Assembly: GCF_048544455.1 (NCBI RefSeq)
Contig: NC_133536.1
Span: forward strand, 25,174,152 to 25,238,151
Length of the DNA: 64,000 bases
Reading direction: 5' to 3'
From: Silene latifolia
Taxonomy: Eukaryota > Streptophyta > Magnoliopsida > Caryophyllales > Caryophyllaceae
Shown piece after piece: positions 1-12,235 of the stretch (the stretch's first letter is position 1; every line of letters begins with the position of its first letter). Made by a program: the position numbers and the translations under genes. Below the pieces are notes generated by a model. The model saw only the letters and a program-made list of their open reading frames with translations, was not told the DNA's origin and made no database searches.

Positions 1-960
1 TCCAATCCTTCCTTTACCCAAGAATTTCTTTCTCTGTCTCTGGCGCCTCTAGTGGGGGATTGTTTAAAAATATAGGGGCTTTTTGCCTTTGGAGTGTTTT
101 CAATTGTCCCACATTGGTGAGGAAAAGGAAGTCTTGTTGGTTTATGTACCCACTCTCCTTACCATATCACTAGTGGGTCAAGGGAGGATTTTGTGGAAGC
201 CTTGCGAGGTGCTTAATTCAGCTCGCACACGCGCGCGCGCCGTGCCTGAGCCTGTCCCGGCCCGGATCCGGATCCGTGATTCAGAATTCGGGATTTGGCA
301 ATCGCCTGCGGCGGGCTGTGCCTATATTTTTGGGCCGCGGTTTTGTCATATGCATGTTTTCTGTTTTGGACTTGGACTTGGTCAGTCAAATGCTGTTAGT
401 GGGTTGAGAGCTTTGCTCCTCCATTGACTCAGTTGACTGCTGCGTTTAAGGGAGCAGTTTTGGCTCCACTAAGTGCTCCCGGTTTCTATATAAATAAGAT
501 CCCTTGCTCATCTTTTATATCATCAATCAGAAACATATGACAATCTCATTCTCTCTTCCTCTCTTATAATTTCTGGGTAAAGTAATTATATCGTTCCATA
601 GCTCTTAATCTCGAGTGGGCGGGTTTAAGCGTTGTAGTGTAAATCCTTGGGGGACTACTGGCAACTGCTGATCGCCACCACGGTCGTGCCGAAATATTTT
701 TCAAGGCAGTGGCCTCCGTACCACGTCACTACGAATCGGTTATATTTTCTGATCTCATCTCTTTTTATTGTTACTGCTTCGTTTTTGCAACAACAATCAC
801 ATGGCTGCCCACAACCGTCACGAGCCCAAACTAGGTCCCGAATTTCATCTTGATGGTGGTCTAAACTCTGAAGGCTAGGTTTGGTTGCGATGGTTTCTGA
901 TGGTTTGGGCTGACGGTTACTGGTTGTTTGAGTCGAAGGTTGTAGGTGGTGGCCTAAAAA
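1..960 (+). repeat. LTR-like remnant, possibly Copia type
   Basis: I see no gene here. The stretch has features often found in plant LTRs: a TGTCCCACATTGG-like motif near 105, an alternating CG purine-pyrimidine run near 226-241, a TATA-like TATAAATA near 487 and a pyrimidine-rich stretch after it. No matching second copy, clean terminus or primer binding site was found inside the window, so the element would begin upstream of base 1. The short ORFs have no recognisable domains. This is an inference from composition and motif style only. Confidence 0.3.
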
Positions 961-1304
961 TTTACTGGTAGAGGTAAGGGTTGACGTGGTAGGTAGGGGG
1001 AGGGGGGGTGATTGTGTCTCATGGTGGTCTGCTGGTATTCTGGTGGATGAGAATTGATATTAAAGATGGTGTTTATTATTATTAATATCTTTAAACAAAT
1101 GCTTGCCATGTCAGATTTTACCTAGAGTAACAAGTCACAAAATATTCAATTCTATTATAAGATGCGAGTATGAATAGTATGGTTTATTTTGAGATTAAAT
1201 GAAGTTTGGAGTAATTTAAGAAGACTAGGTATAGTTTGGAGTATTTTTATTAAATAACCCTATTTTTTTTTTAGGAAAACATCCAAAAGGGTATTATATT
1301 TAGA

Positions 1305-2524
1305 GAACAATTACTCCCTTTTTTTTATTTTCTTTTATGAAAACTTTTTAATAATTTACTCCCATAAAATGTTCTCAGGTCAAAAATTACATCCATTTGC
1401 ACTTTCAGGTGAAAAATGTTTTTTGATGACCGTTTTGCCTCTGTATAAATTCATATCTTCTTCCCCATTCCCCTGTCAAACTTTCTGGGTTTGAAACATT
1501 GTGTTTTCAGTTGAATGTTTTCAATACCGGTCAACCCCATACCAACCAAAATACCCAAACTAACACTTCAATTGAATGTTTTCAACTGTTAAAACAAAAT
1601 AATTTGGTAACCCTCGTTCTTTTCTAAACAAAAGATACCCAAAAAATTTGTGCTCTTTTTCGTCAATATCACTTCTGCCATTCACCACCACCAATTCGCC
1701 TCGAAAACACCATAGCCACGAGCATCGCCCTTCAACCACCGTCACTCACTCAGTCATCTGGGTAATGTTCAATTTTGTGAAAAATTTGATTAATTGAGGA
1801 GGAATTGGGTTGGTGAATTGAAATTAGGGTCTAGGATTAGGTGATTTTGATTGAAGGATGATATGATGTTATTTGAGGTATTCTTCAAATAAAAATGTCA
1901 GGGAATGAGAAAACCCCAATTAAACCCAACACCTCCAACCACCAATACCCAACACAAACCACAAACAACATCGCCCTCACCGCCACTAGTTTGGTCGCCC
2001 ACCGCCGGCGATTCTCCCCGACCACCACTCTACGTTGCTTCTTCCTCCTAACCCACACTTCAAAATCGCGACACTACCTTCATAACCACCACTAAATACC
2101 AGAAATATATGTTATTAACCCAAACTCGGATTCGACTTCGGAGTCGAATGGATGTGTTCTTGTCATCTGGGTAGTGTTCATCTGGGAGGCCAATGGGTGT
2201 TGGTGTTGGTGTGGTAGTGGTAGCGGTAGCATATTGGTGGTGGTTGGTTATGGAGGATTGGAGGAAGTAAGAGAGTGAAGGGATGAAGTAAATGTTTAAT
2301 GGGTTTAAGTGATTAATAGAGAATGATAAATGAAGAAGATGAACATAGCGAAGGGCATTTTCGTCATAAAATTAGGCTTCTAATCAGAAAATTTAAATAT
2401 TGACAGAATATGTCATCGGATTGTCTAAATGGGTGTAATTTTTGACCTGAGAACATTTTATGAGAGTAAATTATTAAAAAGTTTTCATAAGGGAGTTGTT
2501 TCAGAAAAGTGATAGTAATTGTTA
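1305..2524. mobile_element. Mutator-like foldback element with ~100-bp inverted arms
   Basis: The left arm (about 1305-1406) is the reverse complement of the right arm (about 2424-2524). Both arms contain AACAATTACT, TGAAAACTTTTTAATAATTTACTC and GTTCTCAGGTCAAAAATTAC type blocks, with few mismatches. Arms of this length with no LTR fit a non-autonomous MULE. No clean 9-bp target duplication is visible; an ATTTAG occurs on both sides. The interior of about 1 kb has C-rich, coding-like stretches (1680-1750, 1895-2095) that may be captured sequence, but I recognise no protein in them. Confidence 0.6.
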
Positions 2525-2917
2525 ATTTAGTCTTATATTTATCGGTTTTTTCTCATGGTACCCTCGAACTTTGGCAGATTACACATGATACCCCTCCTTT
2601 TAACTTTCTACATATGGTACCCCTGTATTTACGTTTTTCTTTCCCAGAATGCCCATAGCCAAACTTCCGTCATCACTCCGTTAGTTTTTTTACTAATGAC
2701 CTTTTTTTGTTATTTAATACGCCAATTATACATAAATCCTTATTTTATACAATATACTAACTTTAATATCTAAATCCCCAAACCACCCATTATCATCATC
2801 TTATTCAAAATCACCCAAAAAGCCTCCACTTTCACTCACCACCATATCAACCACCCTCATCATCTTCGATCACCACGGATCACACCAACAACCGCCAACA
2901 ATGACAACACCAGCAAC

Positions 2918-4447
2918 TGTAACACCCCCTCATACAAAGGTGCCTCACCAGAACCACCCTACCATGAAAGTGTGTTACCATATCGGTTACCCGAGGTTAG
3001 TAAATATCAAAAGCGTCTAAACTAAGCACATTTATTAAAGTACCAATAAAATAATGTTTACATCAAAACCAAATCTCAAACTGGTCCAACGAAATATAAA
3101 TAAATGTCTAACAACTAGAAATCATAACTAGAAATCGAACAGTGGTGCTACGACTGATGATGACAATTCCCCCATGACTGTCCCAAGCTCACCCATAGCA
3201 ATACCTGTCAAGTCTGCTCACCATCTCCGAATGGATCACCGCAGATTTTACAAACAACAACACGGGGTCAGTATTACTCAATCAATGTAAGGCAAACAAC
3301 ACGGTAACCAGCTGATCATCCACACTCCCCGGTCTCCCGATCTCACATAGTAACCGACTACACACCGAAGTGTGTAGCCCTTCCAGATTACCCATTGCAA
3401 CAGGTAATCCACGCCGCCAGTGGGTGACCGCAGCCGATCCCACCAAGTCCAGCTCATCAACGAGCGACTAAAACAAATCCATGTCCCTTAATGTGCACAT
3501 CCCCTCCCGTGGCGGGTTCCACGGAGGGCGAACTAGGGTGTGAAGCCACTCCCGCAAGTGACTCCACCACAATCACAACACACATCACAACAAATTGTCA
3601 CAACCTCTCCACACCAACACCGTCACAACAACGCCAATACTCCGATGATCAGCAGTTATCAATAATCACGAAATAATCATGCCATAACAATTAACAGTAA
3701 AACTGAGTAGGAAACCCTATCTTTTCGCAATCTGCTACGCTGCAATCAATCATACAAATGTACAACTAGTAACACATCATCACCTACAACAACGATAATC
3801 AACAACATATGATGACCAAAACCTTAAACCCTCAAATTGACCAAATTAGGGTTTGTTAACTTATAAGAATGACAATAGATGAAGAAGGATAAGACACTTA
3901 CTACGGCGATTGACACGAAATGAGATGCTAGAACCCACAATCGGCGACCTTCGACTTGGAATTGATGAAGATGATTAGAGGAGAATGAACGTAGTTTATG
4001 TTTTTGGGGAGAAATGATTTTAGAAACTGACGAATGATTATATATAACCTCTAATCATTTTAACAAAAACCGCGGAAATAATACCCGTCAGGCCGGATAC
4101 TCGGTCGAGTATAGGGTATACTCGGCCGAGTATCCTCTACTCGGTCGAGTATTACCCATACTCGGCCGAGTATTCCTGGGCAGAAGCCAAACAAAATACC
4201 CAACACACTTTACTCGGCCGAGTAGGCCATACTCGGTCGAGTACCAGCCTATAAAACATGGACACCTAACACCAACTCCACTAATCACCCTTACTATATA
4301 ACATATCCTCTCGATATTGACTCCATAATATTATCGAATAACCACAATATAATGTTGCCAACCTTGTCTTACTTCAATAACACTCAATAGCACTCAATAC
4401 CAAGACAATCCACAAAAGAAGATCAACCATCAAAACGGAATGTTACA
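2918..4447 (-). repeat. Element A 3' LTR
   Basis: This 1530-bp copy is almost identical to 8350-9867, so the insertion is fairly young. It contains a GC-rich block near 3494-3560 (GTGCACATCCCCTCC, then a GGCGGGTTCCACGGAGGG-type sequence). The same block is found in the LTRs of element B (about 33530) and, inverted, element C (about 37765-37835). The palindrome array at 4096-4243 lies in the part that is U3 on the minus strand. Confidence 0.85.
4096..4243. repeat. Six-copy TACTCGGYCGAGTA palindrome array in A 3' LTR
   Basis: Six copies of a 14-base palindrome with centre GGTC or GGCC lie in a 4 + spacer + 2 arrangement. The spacer of about 37 bases contains a GGGCAGAAGCC-like segment. The centres run GGTC, GGCC, GGTC, GGCC, then GGCC, GGTC. 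The same layout recurs in every related LTR in the window. Confidence 0.9.
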
Positions 4448-7300
4448 TTCTACCACCCTTAAAACGAACTTCGTCCTCGAAGTTTACTCACACTCCTAAC
4501 ATCATACTACTACGAACACCGCCCTGTAATAAAATCAACCACATCACGAATCCATCATTTACTCTACACCAACACTCAAACTTCCAATTGCAACCGTATG
4601 ACCATCAACTCTCTTGTCTCCTCCTACCCTCTTAAGATAAGTGTTACGTCCTCGTAACTCGCTAATACTAGGTCCTTTGCTATGCCTCCCATAAACCTCA
4701 TTACCACCGCATGTCAACGATCACCCACTATAACCTCAACACCTACAACCATTCCTATGACCAGGACTCTCTTTCTTTAACAGTTCTCGTGCCTCAATTA
4801 TTCGGTACTCCCATAACATATATCATAAAATCCTCAGTATAACCACTACTCCATCTCTTCTACATTACCACCAAACGACATTCTTCTAGATACATATACA
4901 CTCACCTCCACAATCATATCTCACAATCCTCAAGTGTTACACATACCTACATTAGCTTCTCAAGTTCATTTCCTTTATTACCACAAAACTCACCCTTAAC
5001 TTGACATGATGCTAAGTCCCAAAACTCCATACTCGTTGTCCCAAGAAAAAGGTGTTAAACCACACGTAATTCCAGTCCAATACCACACATGCTCCGCAAT
5101 TCTCTTGCCACAACTATGTCCACCAACGTCTCATCTTAAACGAGATCAAAAGTACTCCACAACCTCTCACAACTGTGTCCCATTAACAGCTTATTACTAT
5201 ACCATGACAACAACAGAACCATACCCAACTCTCTTTCATATCATACTCTATAAAAACCAACAGAACCATACCCATACCGACACTGGTAAGAAACATCAAG
5301 AAACAAAACACCGGTTTATATGACACCACGAAAATACTCGTATCACCACGAAAATACTCGTATCACCACACGAATTACCGTGCTCAGATCGCCACTCGAG
5401 ACAACAACCATACCGATAGTCATCACAACTGTTACAATCTCATAACACTGACTGAGCACAACTTCCTTGACCACAGGACTTTCTTAAAACTGCTCTACTA
5501 GATCACGACGCAGCATAATAGACGGGATCACAAATACCAACCTTATGAATATTATCCATACCATGACTCTTGAGGCCGGAACCTCACACCATTACTTACA
5601 GATATCATACATACACATATAAGTATAACATATAACGCGGAACACACATATAACGACTCGTAACTATCATGCCACACCATTACTCGTGAGGCCAGGACCT
5701 CACACAAAGCTTTACACACCTCATGGACCCATAATCGAGTTTAAGTAGCCAATCCTAATCACGTAAGTTACCACTTGACAAAGACTATGTCTCATCCGGA
5801 CTCAACTCAAGTGCCCTTCATAACATATCCTCTCCTACACCCAGTTATCACCACCGGAGAACGTAAATTTAACATATCATCAGTACCCAACTACAAGCGA
5901 ACACCTCATATGTCCACATATTATACTCCCTCACACCCAAACATACTAATCACCTCCACAATATCTACCTCATTAGAACAACTAACTTCCCTAAAGTAAC
6001 ATCATCCTCAACCACTAGTGACAGTACTATGACGCCAACATCCTTCACGTGATTACTCTCTTACTATCACTTCTTAATATAACAATCCGTTTCCTCTCTT
6101 TGGTTATCATCCCAAATAGCGAACATTCAATCCATCAACAAAATCTACCTCAACATTATTCCCAATTATCTCCTTTATCATATCGTTACCTAACTCTCCA
6201 CCAAAATCTCAGATCGTGCAAACACTCTACCAGCTCTTATTCCCTTAATACCTCGAAACTCACAGCTAACATGTCGTCCTACTCTCCTATATAACTATTA
6301 ACTCACACCCTCTAGTGAGGCTATCGTACATATCCATAATTTCCTACCTTCATGCTCCTTAACTCCGGTCAACGTTCTCTAAACTTACTTCCATCCCTCT
6401 TTCCCCCTTTTTACTCAATAATACCAATTAATAATTCATCTCCTTTCCCTCTCTACCTAACTCTTTAGTAATCCGATTACCTTCTTATTACTCGACAACT
6501 CAAATTCCAGTAATTCATATCGATATCTTCTCTTTATTTCTTATCACTTATCTCCTCCCATCATACTATTCACTCGTACTTGTTACCATCAAGTCTACAC
6601 ACTAATGATTACTCTTCAATAAGCCGTATCTCCCTGCCGTATCTCTAGGAAACAAAAATTCATCTCATACTGTTAATTGCCTAAAGAATTACACACTAGG
6701 CTCACCTCGTGATATTCCAAATTCCCAAATCAACTACTATCTACTCATCGCGGCATAACTTGACCTCACTATACACTATTCATTTCCATCTCTCTATAGC
6801 GACTTTTATCACATATATCCTTAAGCAACTCAATCCTAACTGTCTCCCTCCATAAACTCTTACACATCCCAATATGCCACTATTCGTATCCCTCATCTCA
6901 ATCTTTCATTCTCACGTTTCTTTACACTTACATCGCCCTTGCCCTTATACACTTACTTTATATTACTCAACACACGATTATGTTACTCATCATATCTCAC
7001 AAAACATGCTCTTTACCTCAATTAGCCCATCAATCTACTCTTTTCTTGTTCCACTATCGTTCACAACCACATATAACTTATGTCCTTTATATCCAACACA
7101 TATCCCTTCATAAGCCGGCATTCTCCCTATCATAGCATTTGGTAACTTACGTATCAAGACCGTCGCATATATAAAAGAATACTTTAAGACCCAAAACATA
7201 CATGTACACATACCCTACGACTCAAAACAATGTAAGAACATAATCACTGATTAAAAATTATGGTAAAACATAGCCACCGTCTCAAAACGGCCGCTCACTG

Positions 7301-7492
7301 AGGTACTCGGTCGAGTACGTGGCATACTAGGCCGAGTACAGGGTACTCGGTCGAGTAACTATATTACTCGGCCGAGTTTTCGACTCCAAAAGCGAACGTA
7401 ATTATCACAGAGGATTACTCGGTCGAGTATTGGGAATACTCGGCCGAGTAGCCCTTACTCGGTCGAGTATTACTTTACTCGGTCGAGTACCA
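7301..7492. repeat. Eight-copy palindrome array in the internal leader of element A
   Basis: Eight copies of TACTCGGYCGAGTA, one with TACTAGG in its arm, lie in two groups of four separated by about 37 bases (about 7377-7414). On the minus strand the array lies about 850-1050 bases downstream of the primer binding site, inside the transcribed RNA. Confidence 0.9.
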
Positions 7493-8334
7493 ACACAGTT
7501 CTCAGCATCGTCCAGTTTTCGTAAAACAGTCATATCTCACTCGTTACTTGGTCGTTTTGGGCGTGTGGCCTATCGTTAGAATCGTAAGAATACAAGCTAT
7601 CACCTCAACTTAGAATTACAGCAATATCATTTCTAGAACTCGACTTATGACAGTTTTAAGACAACCCTTCCGTAATCGTTCTTTCTACAAATCAAGTTTC
7701 CTAAGTCAAAACAACTTGAACATACATAAGGCAACAATAACAATTCAAAACCTCTAAAAACCAGTACGTAGTTGAAATTTTATCATACTCACATTAAAAT
7801 TAAACACGACATTCACATATATAGACGCATGACCTTAATCACATGCTTCTACCAACAATCAAGCATTGACACCATCATGTTCATATGCACATGTACCACT
7901 ACCATACTTCATGCTCAACATTGTATTAAACAGATAACATGATCACATTCTTCAGGCTCAATATCAATCAGATACGAATTCACAATTCACCCTTCATATT
8001 TTACCATGCTCCAACACTTAACATGCCAACATATTCATGCTCAAAGTTTAACATCAACAATCCTCGATACATCTTTCAACAACTATCACATTCCACTTCT
8101 TTCATCATTTAATCCAACCATGCACAAGATTCAAACTATAGATATCAAACACACATAACTCAAACATACAACAGTTTCCCTCCATGTGACCGGCTTGAGA
8201 TCGTAAGGGCCTTAGTGCGACTCCGGGACGTCTCCCAAGTCTTTGCGGTAGCACCAAACAACTCTCCCCGGGTTCATTTTATTTAGACTCCCTAGGTTCA
8301 TTGGGTTCATTTGTTTTAGGTGCCGGAATCGTCG

Positions 8335-8346
8335 GCTCTGATACCA
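8335..8346 (-). promoter_or_regulatory. Primer binding site of element A
   Basis: The minus strand reads TGGTATCAGAGC, which complements the 3' end of initiator methionine tRNA. Three bases separate it from the LTR end at 8350. This fixes the orientation of element A. Confidence 0.85.
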
Positions 8347-8349
8347 CTT

Positions 8350-9867
8350 TGTAACACCCCCTCATACCAAGGTGCCTTACCAGGACCACCCTACCATGAA
8401 AGTGTGTTACCATCTCGGTTACCCGAGGTTAGTAAATATCAAAAACGTCTTAACTAAGCACATTTATTAAAGTACCAATCAAATAATGTTTACATCTAAA
8501 CCAAATCTCAAACTGGTCCAACGAAATATAAATAAATGTCTAACAACTAGAAATCATAACTACGAATCGAACAGTGGTGCTACGACTGATGATGACAATT
8601 CCCCCATGACTGTCCCAAGCTCACCCATAGCAATACCTGTCAAGTCTGATCACCATCCCCGAATGGATCACCGCAGGTTTTACAAACAACAACACGGGGT
8701 CAATATTAATCAATGTAAGGCAAACAACACGGTAACCAGCTGATCATCCACACTCCCCGGTCTCCCGATCTCACATAGTAACCGACTACACACCGAAGTG
8801 TGTAGCCCTGCCAGATTACCCATCGCAACAGGTAATCCACGCCGCCAATGGGTGACCGCAGCCGATCCCACCAAGTCCAGCTCATCAACGAGCGACTAAA
8901 ACAAATCCATGTCCCTGTGTGCATGTGCACCCCCCCCGTGGCGGGTTCCACGGAGGGCGAACTAGGGTGTGAAGCCACTCCCGCAAGTGACTCCACCACA
9001 ATCACAACACACAAAGCATCACAAACATCACAACCTCTCCACACCAACACCGTCACAACAACGCCCATACTCCGATGATCAGCAGTTATTAATAATCATG
9101 AAATAATCATGCCATAACAATTAACAGTAAAACTGAGTAGGAAACCCTAACTTTTCGCAATCTGCTACGCTGCAATCAATCATACAAATGTACAACTAGT
9201 AACACATCATCACCTACAACAACGATAATCAACAACATATGATGACCAAAACCCTAAACCCTCAAATTGACCAAATTAGGGTTTGTTAACTTATAAGAAT
9301 GACAATAGATGAAGAAGGATAAGACACTTACTACGGCGATTGACACGAAATGAGATGCTAGAACCCACAATCGGCGACCTTCGACTTGGAATTGATGAAG
9401 ATGATTAGAGGAGAATGAACGTAGTTTATGTTTTTGGGGAGAAATGATTTTAGAAACTGACGAACGATTATATATAACCTCTAATCATTTTAACCAAAAC
9501 CGCGGAAATAATACCCGTCAGGCCGGATACTCGGTCGAGTATAGGGTATACTCGGCCGAGTATCCTCTACTCGGTCGAGTATTACCCATACTCGGCCTAG
9601 TATTCCTGGGCAGAAGCCAAACAAAATACCCAACACACTTTACTCGACCGAGTAGGCCATACTCGGTCGAGTACCAACCCATAAAACATGGACACCTAAC
9701 ACCAAATCCACTAATCACGTTTACTAGATAACATATCCTCTCGATATTGACTCCATAATATTATCGAATAACCACAATATAATGTTGCCAACCTTGTCTC
9801 ACTTCAATAACACTCAATACCAAGACAATCCACAAAAGAAGATCAACCATCAAAACGGAATGTTACA
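8350..9867 (-). repeat. Element A 5' LTR
   Basis: This 1518-bp direct repeat of 2918-4447 starts TGTAACACCCCC and ends GGAATGTTACA. It would drive the minus-strand RNA of element A. It contains the GC-rich block shared with the LTRs of B and C, near 8920-8995. Confidence 0.85.
9530..9675. repeat. Six-copy palindrome array in A 5' LTR
   Basis: Six TACTCGGYCGAGTA-type palindromes occur in the same 4+2 layout as at 4096-4243. The fourth unit is changed to CGGCCTAG and the fifth to CGACCGAG. Confidence 0.9.
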
Positions 9868-10477
9868 ACAACCACAACCACTCAAAAAAAAAACCAGATC
9901 TGAAAAAAATTTCACCAAAAAAAATAGAAAGACGACGACATCACCAATCGCCCTTTATCCACCAGCTCCACCGTCAACCACCTTCCCCCCTCCAACCACC
10001 AACAATCGTCAAATCTATTTTTTTAATAAAGGAATGGCGGCCGCTGTCGGTGATGGGGTGCATGCGTGAGTGGTGGCGATATTCAAAGGGTTGTGGGGTA
10101 GGTGGAAGAAGAAAGGATAAAAGGAAGAAGAAATACGAAAAGGGTGTGCGATGGTGAAGATTGTGCGGTGGTGCGGTGGATGTCGATTTTGGTGGTGACG
10201 GGGTAGTCACGGTGTTGTCGTGTGGAAAGAGTGCAGAATGAGAAAGGAGGGAAAGAGGAGAGAGGCGGTAGTGGTCGTTGTGGACTGGTCTGCCGACATC
10301 GGCAAGGTGGTGGCTGTGTGGTGGCGTCGGCGTGGTGGTCGTCGAAGGCATGACAAGTGGTGCGAGCTATGAAGATTATGATGGTGATTGGTATGGTGGT
10401 GGGTGAAAGAGGAGGATGTTTGAGGTGATTTTGAAGATGGTGATGATAAGGGTGGTTTGGAGATTTAGTTATTAAAA

Positions 10478-11663
10478 CTAGTATTGGTGCGCGGCTTCGC
10501 CCGGGCTACCTCTACTTATCATTAATTTTTTTTTCATTAAATAAATTTACTTAAAGTTACATAACCCATAAATTTATCATTAATATATTTTTCTATGATA
10601 TATCCTAAAATTACGATGAAATAAATTTTCAGACAAATTCACTACTCCCGCTATTAATATTTTACTCTTATTAATGAAACAATAATAATAACATTTTACT
10701 ACTTGCCCGTAATCATTGTTACTTTCACTACTTTCGCCGTAATTATTGTTATTGTCACTACTGTCGCATTAATATTGATAATTTCACTACTCCCGCTGTA
10801 ATTTGTTGTTACTTTCACTATTGCCGCATTGATATTGATTATTTCACTACTCCCGTTATTTCTACCACTTTCAGTAATCTCGTTGATAATATTGTTACTT
10901 TAACTATTCAAATGAGTGATTACTACCATATAAATATATCCAATGTTACTACAATTATTTTCTTTACTGACGAAATTACTTTTACTACTTAGGCATGCAA
11001 TTTTAAGAAGATTATATATTTATATAAATATATTACATATATGCATTAAATCAAATCGAAAGAATTATGCAACATTATATATTATGGAATCTAACTTGAA
11101 TTATTTATAACCTACTTATATTATATTTTTGTATGTTAAATAATTAACATCTCTATACATCTACTAAACTATAAAGTTTAATAAAATTGCATAGATTTTA
11201 AATTTAATCTATAATTTTATGATGATAATAATTAATACCATAAGTGTGCAAGTTTATACTAATTAATTATTTTATTTTAAGAAAATTGACCATCTTCTAG
11301 TCTTCTATAAATATTTAGGAAAATTACCAAGCATCTTCTTTCTTTTAGTCTCCTTGAAATTGATCATCTTAATTAATTATTTTATTTTAAGGAAATTGAC
11401 CATCTTAATTAATTATTTTATTTTAAGGAAATTCACCATGTTCTAGTCTCTTACAAATGTATAGGAAAATTACCAAGCTTCTATATAATTTAATTTTAAC
11501 CTAAATTATATAATATTTGCATTGAGATCCCTTAATCGGGTCCATCACACGGTGCTAGTGATTTAAAACTATATAGTATAATTAATTTGTATAACTTTCT
11601 TTAATTACATGAAAGTCCCTTGGTTTCTGGAATTAATATATAGTATTGATATAGATTGATTGA
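10478..11663 (-). mobile_element. Helitron inserted in the right arm of the Mutator-like element
   Basis: Read on the minus strand, the insert starts TCAATCAATC and ends ACTAG, and it sits between A and T as Helitrons do (A/TC...CTAG/T). The left arm of the surrounding element supplies the empty site: its ACTAACTTTAATATCTAAATC run matches the sequence obtained by joining 11664 to 10477. A GC-rich stretch with a short GGC-GAA-GCC hairpin lies 10-20 bases before CTAG. At 1186 bp and without a Rep/helicase reading frame it is non-autonomous. It contains the degenerate repeat 10640-10920 and a repeated TTAATTAATTATTTTATTTTAAG block at 11260-11430. Confidence 0.75.
10640..10920. repeat. Degenerate tandem repeat inside the Helitron
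   Basis: Units of about 55-60 bases with the theme TTTCACTACTCCCGC...ATTGTTACT recur about five times with many changes. No coding potential was seen. Confidence 0.6.
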
Positions 11664-11884
11664 TTAGTTTATTGTATAAAATAAGGAGTTATGTATTATT
11701 AGTGTATTAAATAACAAAAAAAAGGGGTCATTAGTCAGAGTTGTAACGGAGTGATGATGGAAGTTTGACTAGGGGCATTCTGGGAAAGAAAAACGTAAAC
11801 ACAGGGGTACCATATGTAGAAAGTTAAAAGGAGGGGTACCATGTGTAATCTGACAAAGTTCAAGGATACCATGAAAAATTTCCG

Positions 11885-12235
11885 TATATTTTATTAATAA
11901 CAAAATGTCAAACAATAAAGCATTGTTAGCAATGGGCAGTAAAACATCTAACCACACTGTTCTACCAACAACTCTAGACGTATGTGGCACACAATTATTT
12001 AGCCGACTAGTCATTTTTGCTTGTTTTGAACATACGTGAGATCGTACCTTCGGGTTTAAATTCATCAAAATCAAGTCAGATCAATTTTGTCGGGTCTAAT
12101 AACAACACTCCATATACCATCTATGATCCACCCATACAAGTACACAAGTAAAGCAGTCCAGTGTCCACTCGAAGGAAGCTCTCTTATCTTCCATCCTCCA
12201 TTCCTTCAACCAAGTTCTGTGTATCATCATCATCC
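11885..12235 (+). promoter_or_regulatory. Upstream region and 5' UTR of the LPA3-like gene
   Basis: The stretch between the Mutator-like element and the ATG at 12236 has no other gene. The final 100 bases are CA- and CT-rich, as in many plant 5' leaders. No convincing TATA box is placed about 30 bases from a plausible start. A CATACGTGAG (ACGT-core) motif lies near 12030. The Mutator-like element ends only 350 bp before the start codon, so it borders the promoter directly. Confidence 0.45.

Larger units (their letters stand above)
4448..8349 (-). other. Element A internal region, no coding capacity, strong strand bias
   Basis: No ORF longer than about 105 codons and no gag, protease, RT, RNase H or integrase motif is visible on either strand. 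On the plus strand, long stretches (for example 4500-5300 and 6050-7130) are very poor in G and rich in C, A and T, so the element's own RNA (minus strand) would be G- and purine-rich. The first bases (4448-4490) hold the minus-strand polypurine tract and a conserved pre-PPT box. The end near 8160-8335 is leader-like and matches the leader of element B at 32800-32945. Confidence 0.75.
2918..9867 (-). mobile_element. Element A: large non-coding Ty3-type LTR retrotransposon (LARD-like)
   Basis: Two direct repeats of about 1.5 kb (2918-4447 and 8350-9867) start TGTAACA and end TGTTACA. They flank 3.9 kb without coding capacity. Just inside the right LTR is a minus-strand primer binding site TGGTATCAGAGC (initiator Met tRNA type). 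Just inside the left LTR is the minus-strand purine tract together with the GTTTCGAGGACGAA-like box that also follows the integrase of elements C and E. This ties A to the Tekay-like families in the window. The flanks GCAAC (2913-2917) and ACAAC (9868-9872) may be a target duplication with one change. With no gag or pol, A would depend on proteins supplied in trans. Confidence 0.85.
2543..11884. mobile_element. Mutator-like element with long inverted arms, split by two later insertions
   Basis: The left arm starting at 2543 matches the reverse complement of the right end at 11884. The match runs without large gaps for about 165 bp (2543-2703 against 11727-11884). It continues inward to about 2870, paired with 11664-11726 and then 10370-10477. 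The flanks TATATTTAT (2534-2542) and TATATTTTAT (11885-11894) look like a Mutator-type target duplication with one extra T. Without retrotransposon A (2918-9867) and the Helitron (10478-11663) the original element is only about 1.2 kb, so it is non-autonomous. The remaining interior (2871-2917, 9868-10369) shows no recognisable transposase. Confidence 0.75.

Noticed and set aside
83..427. 114-codon ORF at the left edge
   Set aside because: Composition is low-complexity and CG-repeat driven, with no domain; the surroundings look like an LTR remnant.
4096..4243. Regularly spaced repeats that could look like a CRISPR array
   Set aside because: The units are 14-base palindromes with short irregular spacers inside plant LTRs; there are no unique 30-40-base spacers or cas genes, and the genome is eukaryotic.
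8706..9068. 120-codon minus-strand ORF and its partners at 3278-3460 and 37774-37956
   Set aside because: They follow the conserved GC-rich block of the LTRs in different frames and families and have no protein features.
9974..10351. 125-codon His/Pro/Thr-rich minus-strand ORF
   Set aside because: It comes from a GGTGGT-rich part of the Mutator-like interior; no domain and no conserved start context.
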